A stretch of 56,316 bases of DNA from Candidatus Aminicenantota bacterium (GTDB lineage: Bacteria; Acidobacteriota; Aminicenantia; Aminicenantales; Aminicenantaceae), in contig WJMT01000030.1 in NCBI GenBank assembly GCA_014727835.1, forward strand, positions 1-56,316, read 5' to 3'. Under the pieces are notes generated by a model that was given only the letters and a program-made list of their open reading frames with translations, ran no database searches and was not told where the DNA came from. Below are positions 26,879 through 34,238 of the stretch, piece by piece (within the stretch, counting starts at the first letter, position 1; each line of letters begins with the position of its first letter). A program made the position numbers and the translations under genes.

Positions 26879-27610
26879 TCAGCCAATAGAAGTGTCTACA
26901 TGGCGGGTTCTGTCGACCTCAGCAAGAAACCGGTTGGGAGCACAGATGATTCGTTCTCCGGCAAGGGAAACGGGAGGGGTCAATCTGCAGATTTGATGAC
27001 GGCAGGTGGACTCTTTGATCCATGCGTTTCCATTGTTCACAGTGAGGATAATGTTTCCTGCTGTTCCTTGGTATGATTTGGTTATGTTTTGATCAAGAGC
27101 TAGAGAATCGATTTTTTGTCCCTGATGAAAAACAGAGACGGCTTTTCCTGTGAGTTTCTGATGGATTCCTCTGAAAGAGGCGATGGTCAGGGTGGAGCTC
27201 ACGGCATGCTTCTGGTTTATCTCTTTCCAAAGAGAATACAGTTTTTGGGACCTTATGTCCCAAACATTTTCCTTTCTTGCCAAAGTAAAGGAGGGCTGGG
27301 TTTTGTGTCTGAGAGACCTGAAAGTCAGGAGGAGGCTGGAGTTGGTTTGAACCGGGGAAAAGGTCCAGCTTTTTTTCTGTAGGCTCTGTATCATTTGTTT
27401 TTCGTAAGGAGAAGAATTTGAGAAAGCAAATGTGTTTCCAGTATGATGGCCGTATTTTTTTAACTCTTCCAGAAGTTCAGGAAGGATACGGTGTGGCTGT
27501 TCTGAAATCAGATGCAGCTCTGATGAGCTGTGTGTTTTTGTGGAACCCAGAATGGATTGGGTCAACAACGGGGCCGCGAAAAGGGTTTGGATAAAGTGAC
27601 GTCGATTCAT
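26879..27610 (-). CDS. Exported NusG domain II protein associated with Rnf
   Basis: The start MNRRHFIQTLFAAPLLTQSI has a signal peptide with twin arginines but no full Tat motif. The ATG at 27610 has a GGAG site; the longer upstream frame runs into the RseC-like gene and is rejected. The C-terminal 85 residues match NusG domain II: GKAVSVFHQGQKIDSLAL, NIILTVNNGNAWIKESTC, RHQICR and ERIICAPNRFLAEV. Small proteins with this domain are often encoded in rnf operons. The middle part (residues 40-165) is unassigned. A role in Rnf assembly or flavin supply is inferred from context. Confidence 0.75.
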   Translation of the reverse strand: MNRRHFIQTLFAAPLLTQSILGSTKTHSSSELHLISEQPHRILPELLEELKKYGHHTGNTFAFSNSSPYEKQMIQSLQKKSWTFSPVQTNSSLLLTFRSLRHKTQPSFTLARKENVWDIRSQKLYSLWKEINQKHAVSSTLTIASFRGIHQKLTGKAVSVFHQGQKIDSLALDQNITKSYQGTAGNIILTVNNGNAWIKESTCRHQICRLTPPVSLAGERIICAPNRFLAEVDRTRHVDTSIG

Positions 27611-27611
27611 G

Positions 27612-28040
27612 TTAATCTCCTTTTTTGATGATATTGGTGATTTCAGGATAAAGGTTTGTTTGGCGGTTTTTAAAGTAAGAAAACAGCCCAAAGCCAGTGA
27701 CGATCAAGCCGAGAAAAAATCCCAAAAGGGCCCCGGTTGATAAAGGTATAGACAGTGCATCCGATGCCAAAGAACCCAAAAACATTCCGCATACCGAGGC
27801 GAGAAGCAAAAAGCCAAACAGGATGATGAGGACTCGGCTGTAGCGGTTTTCAGGAATCTCTATCATCACTTCATCTCCGGGATTTGCCTTGAGCGGATTT
27901 AGCACCTGGATCAATCCTTTTTCTTGTTCTTGGTCAGAGCATATATGCCGGACGGCACATCTTTGACAGCCGGAAAGGCAGTTGAGTTCCACTTGGGCCA
28001 GAGGGCCCTCTAAGGAGATGATTTTCCCTTTATCCTTCAT
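27612..28040 (-). CDS. RseC/MucC-family protein (SoxR-reducing-system type)
   Basis: A 142-residue protein starting at the ATG at 28040, which lies inside the end of rnfB (11-base overlap). The N-terminal half has a cysteine cluster (CLSGCQRCAVRHIC) followed by NPLKANPGDEVMIEIPE. The C-terminal half has two membrane helices (VLIILFGFLLLASVCGMFL and GALLGFFLGLIVTGFGLF). RseC is linked to Rnf in proteobacteria, where the Rsx/Rnf complex with RseC keeps SoxR reduced. In anaerobes it likely serves the Rnf complex itself. The cysteines could hold an iron-sulfur cluster. Confidence 0.85.
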   Translation of the reverse strand: MKDKGKIISLEGPLAQVELNCLSGCQRCAVRHICSDQEQEKGLIQVLNPLKANPGDEVMIEIPENRYSRVLIILFGFLLLASVCGMFLGSLASDALSIPLSTGALLGFFLGLIVTGFGLFSYFKNRQTNLYPEITNIIKKGD

Positions 28041-28842
28041 TTGTTTCTTCTTTTTCGATTTGTCCGATGGCATCAGTGGGGCATTTTTCAATAGCAGGGA
28101 TTTTTTCAGGATCGATTTTTTTGTAATCTTTGATGACAGCGAGATTGTTTTCCAGTGCGATCGCCTCAGGGCAGGCTCTGACACAGATGCCGCAGGAGAT
28201 GCAGGCATTTTTGCAGGATTTTTTTGCGGCAGCTCCTCCGTCCAGAGAGCGGCAAAAAACAATGATGTTTTGTGAGAGGGGGTGGAGTTCAAACAGATTG
28301 CGGGGGCAGGCTTCCACACATTTTCCACAGGCGGTGCATCTGTCTTCATCCACAACTGGAAGCCCTTTATCACCCATGTCAATGGCATCAAACGGACAGG
28401 CATCCACACAGTCTCCATAGCCCAGGCATCCGTAGACACACTGTTTGTTTCCTCCGATGATGTGAGCTGCATAACAGGTGGTGATTCCCAGATAAAGCCC
28501 TTTGTTTTTCGCGGCCTCATTATCGCCGCGGCAATGCAGGCGGGCCACTTTTCGTTCTGCTTTACCGGCTTCTGTTCCCATGATCTCAGCAATTTTTATT
28601 GAAACTTCTTCACCGCCAACCGGACAGCCGGTGACGACTGCTTTTCCTTGAGTCACCACTTCGGCAAAGGCCCGGCATCCTGAATATCCGCAGGCCCCAC
28701 AGTTCGCTTGAGGAAGGATTTCATTGATTTTTTCCACCTTGGGATCTTCTTCCACTTTGAGTTTTTGATAGGCAAAGGAGAGTCCGATAGAAAACAGAAA
28801 CCCCAGGACAGCCATTGTCAGAATTGGTATAAAAACTTCCAT
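28030..28842 (-). CDS. rnfB: Rnf complex subunit RnfB
   Basis: RnfB brings electrons from ferredoxin into the Rnf complex. One N-terminal membrane helix (residues 1-25) is followed by a 4Fe-4S domain with CGACGYSGC and CPVGG. CVYGCLGYGDCVDACP, CTACGKCVEACP and CISCGICVRACP then supply further clusters. The end has an IEKCPTDAIG segment. The length of 270 residues is typical of the longer RnfB proteins of anaerobes. The gene overlaps the end of rnfA by one base and the start of the RseC-like gene by 11. Confidence 0.96.
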   Translation of the reverse strand: MEVFIPILTMAVLGFLFSIGLSFAYQKLKVEEDPKVEKINEILPQANCGACGYSGCRAFAEVVTQGKAVVTGCPVGGEEVSIKIAEIMGTEAGKAERKVARLHCRGDNEAAKNKGLYLGITTCYAAHIIGGNKQCVYGCLGYGDCVDACPFDAIDMGDKGLPVVDEDRCTACGKCVEACPRNLFELHPLSQNIIVFCRSLDGGAAAKKSCKNACISCGICVRACPEAIALENNLAVIKDYKKIDPEKIPAIEKCPTDAIGQIEKEETNEG

Positions 28843-29420
28843 TATTTGATCATCCCTGAAAAGCCGGAAAAGGCCAGAGCCATGATTCCAGCTACGATTA
28901 AAGCAATTCCTGCTCCTTTGAGCGGTTCAGGCACATCTGCCAGGTCCAGCTGTTCTCTGATGCCCGCCATTAGCACAATAGCCAGAGTGAATCCCAACCC
29001 GGATCCCACTCCAAAAACAACGGTCTGGATAAAGTTGTAGTCTTTCAAAGCAGCTAACAATGCAAGCCCCATGATCGCACAGTTGGTGGTGATCAAGGGC
29101 AGATAAATACCAAGGGCCTGATACAGAGGGGGGCTCATTTTCCTGATAAACATTTCTACCAGCTGCACAAGGGAGGCAATGACCAGGATAAAGGATACGA
29201 TCTGGAGATAGTCCAGCCCAAAAGGAATCAAGACCCAGTGGTTGATCATCCAGGACACTACAGCTGTTAAGGACATCACAAAAGTCACTGCCATTCCCAT
29301 GGAAAAGGCCGCATCTATTTTTTTGCTCACTCCGAGAAATGGACAGATGCCCAGAAAATAGTAAAGCACAAAGTTATTGACCAAAATGGCAGCCACAAAG
29401 ATCGTCAATAAATCCATCAT
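28842..29420 (-). CDS. rnfA: Rnf complex subunit RnfA
   Basis: A 192-residue integral membrane protein with six predicted helices. LVNNFVLYYFLGICPFLGVSK and YLPLITTNCAIMGLALL are the two inverted halves typical of RnfA/NqrE. The conserved cysteines (GICPF and TNCAI) ligate an iron-sulfur cluster within the membrane. It overlaps rnfE by four bases. Confidence 0.96.
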   Translation of the reverse strand: MMDLLTIFVAAILVNNFVLYYFLGICPFLGVSKKIDAAFSMGMAVTFVMSLTAVVSWMINHWVLIPFGLDYLQIVSFILVIASLVQLVEMFIRKMSPPLYQALGIYLPLITTNCAIMGLALLAALKDYNFIQTVVFGVGSGLGFTLAIVLMAGIREQLDLADVPEPLKGAGIALIVAGIMALAFSGFSGMIK

Positions 29421-30034
29421 GAGCTCCTTGTCTTGGTCTTTGTCTCAATCAGGATGGCCAATCCTAATAAAACCCCCAGAGTGATGAATGCCCCTGCCGG
29501 GAGAATCATGATAATCCATGGTTTGAACCATGATCCGAGCACTTGATAACTCAGAAAGGTTCCTGCTCCCAGAAGTTCCCGTATGGAACTGAGTACCAAT
29601 AAGGCCAGAATAAAGCCGGTGCTCATGCCCAGCGCATCGACAAGAGAGCGTCCGATCGAATTTTTTGAGGAAAACGCTTCCTGCCGGCCCAGGATAATGC
29701 AGTTGACCACGATCAATGGGACATAAGGCCCCAGAGCTTTGGAGATGGGGGGAAAGAAGGCGGCTAAGAATCGGTCGGCAATGGTGACAAATGAAGCGAT
29801 GATAACAATATATGTCGCGATCCTGACCTGACTCGGGATCAGTTTTTTTATGGAGGAGACGACCAAGGAACTCAGGATCAACACAAAAGCAGTGGCAAGC
29901 CCCATGGCAAATCCATTGATGACCGCATTGGTCACAGCAAGAGTGGGGCACATTCCCAGAAGCTGTCTAAAGACCGGGTTCTCGTCCCACAGGCCTTTGA
30001 GATATTCAGCTCCGAGGCTTTTTTTAGGAGGCAT
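29417..30034 (-). CDS. rnfE: Rnf complex subunit RnfE
   Basis: A 205-residue homologue of RnfA with GLWDENPVFRQLLGMCPTLAVTNAV near the start (given in parts) and YVPLIVVNCIILGRQEAF in the middle. The cysteines in GMCPT and VNCII are the partner ligands of the membrane iron-sulfur cluster. Six helices are evident. The start overlaps the end of rnfG by 11 bases. Confidence 0.96.
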   Translation of the reverse strand: MPPKKSLGAEYLKGLWDENPVFRQLLGMCPTLAVTNAVINGFAMGLATAFVLILSSLVVSSIKKLIPSQVRIATYIVIIASFVTIADRFLAAFFPPISKALGPYVPLIVVNCIILGRQEAFSSKNSIGRSLVDALGMSTGFILALLVLSSIRELLGAGTFLSYQVLGSWFKPWIIMILPAGAFITLGVLLGLAILIETKTKTRSS

Positions 30035-30629
30035 TTTTTTCCTCGCTTGAGAGTTTGCCCTGCTCCTTAATGGCTTTCAATCTTTCCAAGGAAGCATTCA
30101 CAATATCTAAGACTTTTTCTGATGATATGGTGGCTCCTGTTATGGTGTTGACTTCTGAGGGGTCTAGGTTTTCCGGAGAATCCACAGCAGGCTTGCGCAG
30201 AGATAAGGGCTGTTCACAGTTTCTGTTTTTCCAGTATCTGAGGAAAGCCTCTTGGTCAGTGATCTTTGCTCCCAGGCCTGGGGTTTCTTTTTGTTCAAGA
30301 ATGGTCAAGTCTTTTATGTTTGACAGAGAGGGATCTGTTCCATACATCAAGGTGATGATATCCTGAAATCCAGTGCCTGAAGTATAGACTGCATATCCCA
30401 CTGCATTTTTGCTCTCATTTCGGCTTTCATAGACGGTCAGAGAATCATCTTCATATATTTTTTGGCTGGTTTTTGTGGAAGGGATGACCTGGCTGATGGC
30501 TGTCTGTATTTCCTGCTGCCTGTTCATTTCGATCCGATCTTTGGTCAAAAGCCCCACTACAGCGAGCAGGCTTCCGGAGACCAGGCCTACGACTGTGAGG
30601 ACCACGATCATTCGGGCAGAAAGGCTCAT
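30024..30629 (-). CDS. rnfG: Rnf complex subunit RnfG
   Basis: RnfG has one N-terminal membrane helix and an FMN-binding domain facing away from the cytoplasm. The flavin attachment motif is visible as TITGATISS, with Thr167 as the expected FMN-bearing residue installed by ApbE. ETPGLGAKI is a second family motif. The length is 201 residues. It overlaps rnfD (ATGA) and rnfE, consistent with tight co-translation. Confidence 0.95.
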   Translation of the reverse strand: MSLSARMIVVLTVVGLVSGSLLAVVGLLTKDRIEMNRQQEIQTAISQVIPSTKTSQKIYEDDSLTVYESRNESKNAVGYAVYTSGTGFQDIITLMYGTDPSLSNIKDLTILEQKETPGLGAKITDQEAFLRYWKNRNCEQPLSLRKPAVDSPENLDPSEVNTITGATISSEKVLDIVNASLERLKAIKEQGKLSSEEKNAS

Positions 30630-31603
30630 GATGCTCCTCTCCTTTCTCCAAGGATCCGTGGACGCGTGTATCGGTTGATCAGAGGGACAAAGGTGTTCAT
30701 AAACAGGATAGAAAACATAACGCCCTCAGGAAATCCTCCGAACAGTCGGATCAATCCGACCAAAACACCTATACCCAGAGCATATATCCATGTTCCAAGG
30801 GGATTGATAGGAGATGTGACCATATCCGTGGCCATGAAAAAGGCGCCGATGATAAGGCCTCCGGCAAGAACATGAAACAACGGAGAGGCATAGCTGTCTG
30901 GCTGGGCCAACCAAAATGCACCGGTGAACAGGATCAGGGAACTGATGACTCCGGCCGGGATCCTCCAGTCAATCACACGGCGGAAGAGCAGAAAAAGAGC
31001 CCCCAGGAGAAGCGCGGCAGCTGATGTTTCACCCAAACATCCACCCACATTCCCCCAAAAAAGGTCTTTGAGAGGAATCAATGCGCCTTGCGTGAGAGAG
31101 CTTTGAAACTTGAGATTTCCAAGAGGAGTGGCAAATGTGGCGGTGTTCACATTCAGAGTGACGGGCGGGATCCAGGTGGTCATGGCCACAGGAAAAGCCA
31201 GCTGCAGAAAAGCCCGGCCCACCAGTGCAGGATTGAACACATTGTATCCCAGCCCTCCAAACACCTGTTTGCCCAGAGCAATGGCCATGACAGAACCGAT
31301 GATGACCAGATCAAGAGACAGAGAAGGCGGAAGGGTCATCGCAAGCAGCATTCCGGTAATGATGGCGGATCCGTCCCAGAGAGAACGCAGGTCCTTTTTT
31401 CTGACTTTGAGAAAAACGGCTTCAGTGGCCAGGCAAGTGGCCACACAGGTGATGTATATGAGAACAGCTTTGAGTCTGAAGAAATAGACAGAGGCGATCA
31501 CTGCAGGGATGAGACTCAAAACGACCGTGTACATGATTTTTGAGACAGAGTCTTTGTCTCTGAAATGAGGAGAGGACTTCAGCACAAAAGTGTTTTGTTT
31601 CAT
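30626..31603 (-). CDS. rnfD: Rnf complex subunit RnfD
   Basis: I start at the ATG at 31603, overlapping the rnfC stop; a longer in-frame extension runs into rnfC. The 325-residue protein has many membrane helices and opens MKQNTFVLKSSPHFRDKDSV. Conserved parts are WDGSAIITGMLLAMTLPP, GYNVFNPALVGRAF, GGCLGETSAAALLLGA and DMVTSPINPLGTW. The likely covalent FMN site is Thr159 in FATPL. RnfD forms part of the ion-translocating core together with RnfA and RnfE. Confidence 0.95.
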   Translation of the reverse strand: MKQNTFVLKSSPHFRDKDSVSKIMYTVVLSLIPAVIASVYFFRLKAVLIYITCVATCLATEAVFLKVRKKDLRSLWDGSAIITGMLLAMTLPPSLSLDLVIIGSVMAIALGKQVFGGLGYNVFNPALVGRAFLQLAFPVAMTTWIPPVTLNVNTATFATPLGNLKFQSSLTQGALIPLKDLFWGNVGGCLGETSAAALLLGALFLLFRRVIDWRIPAGVISSLILFTGAFWLAQPDSYASPLFHVLAGGLIIGAFFMATDMVTSPINPLGTWIYALGIGVLVGLIRLFGGFPEGVMFSILFMNTFVPLINRYTRPRILGERRGAS

Positions 31604-32922
31604 CCGCTTTTCTTTTTTCGCCTCATCTGAGTGACAGCATTCTTCCCCAATCGGATCCAGTGGACCAAAGGGATATTGGCGGGACAGATATACTGGCAGC
31701 AGCCACACTCCACACAGTCCAGGGCCCCCCACTGGTCAGCTTCTTCGTAAAGTTCATGCCGGGAATAATTCTGCAGCTGAGTGGGGACCAGCCCCATAGG
31801 ACAGTGCTGGACACAGCGACCACAGCTGATACAGGGCATCTCCTTGGGAGGGGCTTCCTGTTTCCAGGCAATCAGCCCTGAAGTGCCTTTGATCACCGGG
31901 ATTTCAAGGTTCCACTGGGCCAAACCCATCATCGGGCCTCCCATAATCAGCATATTGGTTCCCTCATTAAATCCACCGCAATGCTCGATGGCATTTTGAA
32001 AAGGGGTTCCGATACGGATCATGAGGTTTTTCTTTTCCTTAATCCCTGGTCCGGACACAGTCACTGCTCTTTCAAACAGCGGTTTGCCAGAGGAAACAAC
32101 ATCCCATACCGCCTTCACAGTTCCCACATTTTGGACCACCACGCCCACATCAAAAGGAAGCCCTCCACTGGGAACCTCACGGTTTAAAAGAGCATAGATG
32201 AGATTTTTCTCTGCTCCCTGAGGATATTTTGTTTTGACCAGAGCAACGTCTCCTGGAAAACCGTTCATTTTTTGCTTAAAAAGCTCAAAGGCTTCCAGCT
32301 TGTTGTCTTCGATGCTTATGAGAATACGATCAGCACCCGTGGCATTCCGGATGATTTGCGCTCCTTTGATAATATCTTCGGGGTATTCGAGCATTATCCT
32401 GTAGTCCGAAGTCAGCATGGGTTCACACTCGCATCCATTGATGATCACTGTATCAATAGGCTTTCCTTTAGGCGGAGACAGCTTCACAGCTGTGGGGAAT
32501 GCGGCTCCACCCATGCCCACAATCCCGGCTTGCCTGACTCTCTTGCGGATGTCTTCGGGTTTAAGGGAAAAAGGGTCTTGGGCTCCTTTTGTGTCTTGAT
32601 GAGGAGTGTCTTTTCCGTCATTGGCGATGATGATGGTCTGAACAGGAGAACCAAGAGGATGAGGATGTTCCTTGATGAACAGGACCTTTCCGGAGACGCT
32701 GGAGTGGACGGGGGCTGAGAACAGCTCCTCACTGTCCCCGATTTTTTGTCCCAAAAGCACTTCTTCGCCTTTTTTCACCAGAGGATCAGCTGGTTTCCCA
32801 AAATGTTGATTGAGAGGGATGAACACTTTTTTGGGCGGCTCCAGGGATTCCAACTTCTGGTCTTCTGTGATACTCTTATATTCTGGAGGATGGATCCCGC
32901 GGGGAAAAGTCTGTTTTCTCAT
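31600..32922 (-). CDS. rnfC: Rnf complex subunit RnfC
   Basis: RnfC is the NAD-reactive cytoplasmic subunit. It has an N-terminal barrel-sandwich part (FSAPVHSSVSGKV), the NADH/FMN region GIVGMGGAAFPTAVKLSPP and the INGCECEPMLTSDYRIM segment. Two ferredoxin-like clusters lie at the end (CISCGRCVQHCP and CVECGCCQYICP). The length of 440 residues is typical of the short anaerobe form without a long C-terminal repeat tail. It is the first gene of the operon, behind a promoter candidate at 32961-32990. Confidence 0.96.
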   Translation of the reverse strand: MRKQTFPRGIHPPEYKSITEDQKLESLEPPKKVFIPLNQHFGKPADPLVKKGEEVLLGQKIGDSEELFSAPVHSSVSGKVLFIKEHPHPLGSPVQTIIIANDGKDTPHQDTKGAQDPFSLKPEDIRKRVRQAGIVGMGGAAFPTAVKLSPPKGKPIDTVIINGCECEPMLTSDYRIMLEYPEDIIKGAQIIRNATGADRILISIEDNKLEAFELFKQKMNGFPGDVALVKTKYPQGAEKNLIYALLNREVPSGGLPFDVGVVVQNVGTVKAVWDVVSSGKPLFERAVTVSGPGIKEKKNLMIRIGTPFQNAIEHCGGFNEGTNMLIMGGPMMGLAQWNLEIPVIKGTSGLIAWKQEAPPKEMPCISCGRCVQHCPMGLVPTQLQNYSRHELYEEADQWGALDCVECGCCQYICPANIPLVHWIRLGKNAVTQMRRKKKSG

Positions 32923-32960
32923 CTGTATTTGTGATTCAGTATCCTTAAATTTGACACTAA

Positions 32961-32990
32961 AGTTTATTCGTTATTGGGGAGGCTTGTCAA
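32961..32990 (-). promoter_or_regulatory. Candidate rnf operon promoter
   Basis: On the minus strand TTGACA (32990-32985), spacer of 18, TAAACT (32966-32961), 39 bases before rnfC. Two copies of ATTTAAGG (minus strand, 32998-32991 and 32950-32943) flank it, next to an inverted TTGACA/TGTCAA pair. Confidence 0.5.
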
Positions 32991-33047
32991 CCTTAAATCC
33001 AAATGACATTAAAGTCTGAATGAGAGATCCATGTTTTTTATTTTTGC

Positions 33048-33075
33048 TTTGCATATCAGGGGATTATTGTATAAT
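33048..33075 (+). promoter_or_regulatory. Promoter candidate for the acyltransferase-like gene
   Basis: TTTGCA (33048-33053), 16 bases, perfect TATAAT (33070-33075), 31 bases before the ATG at 33107. Confidence 0.5.
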
Positions 33076-33106
33076 AGAGAGAAAAAAGGATAAGGAAGGG
33101 ATTTCA

Positions 33107-34231
33107 ATGGGTATTGATATTAGAGACGTTGTGAGCAGGAAGGATTTAAGGAAATTCATTTATCTTCCAGAAAAGATCCACGCGGAGCATGAGAAATGGG
33201 TCCATCCCATTTATATGGACGAATGGAGTTATTTCTCTCCAAAAAAAAACCGGGCTTTTTCCTACTGTGATACGGTTCTCTCCCTTGCATACAATGGCAA
33301 TCAATGTGTGGGCCGGATCATGGGGATCATCAACAAACGTTATAATGAATACAAAAACGATAACACAGCACGATTTGGATATTTAGAGACCTGGGAGGAC
33401 AAGCAAGCGGTCCATGCACTGTTGGATTATGTTGAAGAATGGGCCAGGAAAAAGGGTATGGATAGAATCATCGGCCCTTATGGTTTTACAGACCAGGACC
33501 CAGAGGGTTTTCTGATCGAAGGATTTGAATCCACTGTGACCATCCCCAATTATTACAATTTCAAATGGATGCCAGGATTTCTTGAGGATGAGGGATATGA
33601 AAAAGACATTGATTATGTGGTCTATCGGATTGATGTGCCCGAAGAGGTCCCCGAGTTCTACAAGAAAATAAACAAGAGGATCGAGAGAAGAGGAGAATTT
33701 GAGATTTTGGAGTTTGAAAAGAGAAAAGAATTGAAGCCCTGGATCAAGCCGGTGCTGCATTTAATGAATGAATGTTATTCCCAGACCAATATATACGGAT
33801 ACACTCCCTTAGAAGAAGATGAAATGGAAGCCCTTGCCAAGAGATATCTCCCCCTTCTGGATCCTAGGTTTATCAAAGGAGTTTTACGGGACAAAAAGCT
33901 GGTGGCCTTTATTGTGGGCATGCCCAATCCAGCTGAAGGGATCAAAAAGGCCAAAGGGCGGCTTTTTCCTTTTGGTATTTTAAAGATCCTCAGAGAAATC
34001 AAGAAAACCAAGCAGTTGGACCTCCTGTTAGGAGGAATAAAGGAAGAGTACAGAGGCCGCGGACTGGATGTCTTGATGGGAATCCATATGTTGAAAAGTG
34101 CTCAGGAAGCGGGGATGGAAGTTATGGACACCCATCACGAGATGGAGAGCAATGTCAAAGTGAGAGCAGAAATGGAGAGGATGGGAGGAGAGATCTACAA
34201 AAAGTTCCGGGTCTATCAAAAGAATCTTTGA
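33107..34231 (+). CDS. GNAT-like acyltransferase family protein
   Basis: I choose the ATG at 33107, with an AAGGAAGG site, over a start 87 bases upstream that would lie across the promoter. The 374-residue product has two acetyltransferase-like halves. The first includes NKRYNEYKNDNTARFGYLE and DRIIGPYGFTDQDPEGFLIEGF (in parts). The second includes LLLGGIKEEYRGRGLDVLMG, an acyl-CoA-site-like RGRG turn, and HHEMESNVKVRAEMERMGG. This pattern is that of the YghO-type family. The substrate is unknown. The gene stands alone and converges on polA with seven bases between stops. Confidence 0.75.
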   Translation: MGIDIRDVVSRKDLRKFIYLPEKIHAEHEKWVHPIYMDEWSYFSPKKNRAFSYCDTVLSLAYNGNQCVGRIMGIINKRYNEYKNDNTARFGYLETWEDKQAVHALLDYVEEWARKKGMDRIIGPYGFTDQDPEGFLIEGFESTVTIPNYYNFKWMPGFLEDEGYEKDIDYVVYRIDVPEEVPEFYKKINKRIERRGEFEILEFEKRKELKPWIKPVLHLMNECYSQTNIYGYTPLEEDEMEALAKRYLPLLDPRFIKGVLRDKKLVAFIVGMPNPAEGIKKAKGRLFPFGILKILREIKKTKQLDLLLGGIKEEYRGRGLDVLMGIHMLKSAQEAGMEVMDTHHEMESNVKVRAEMERMGGEIYKKFRVYQKNL

Positions 34232-34238
34232 TTTTAGG

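Noticed and set aside
27611..27691. N-terminal extension of the NusG-domain-II protein
   Set aside because: The extension overlaps the RseC-like coding region and the internal ATG at 27610 has a good GGAG site with a signal peptide.
28041..28592. N-terminal extension of the RseC-like frame into rnfB
   Set aside because: That stretch is rnfB read in another frame; the ATG at 28040 begins the recognisable protein.
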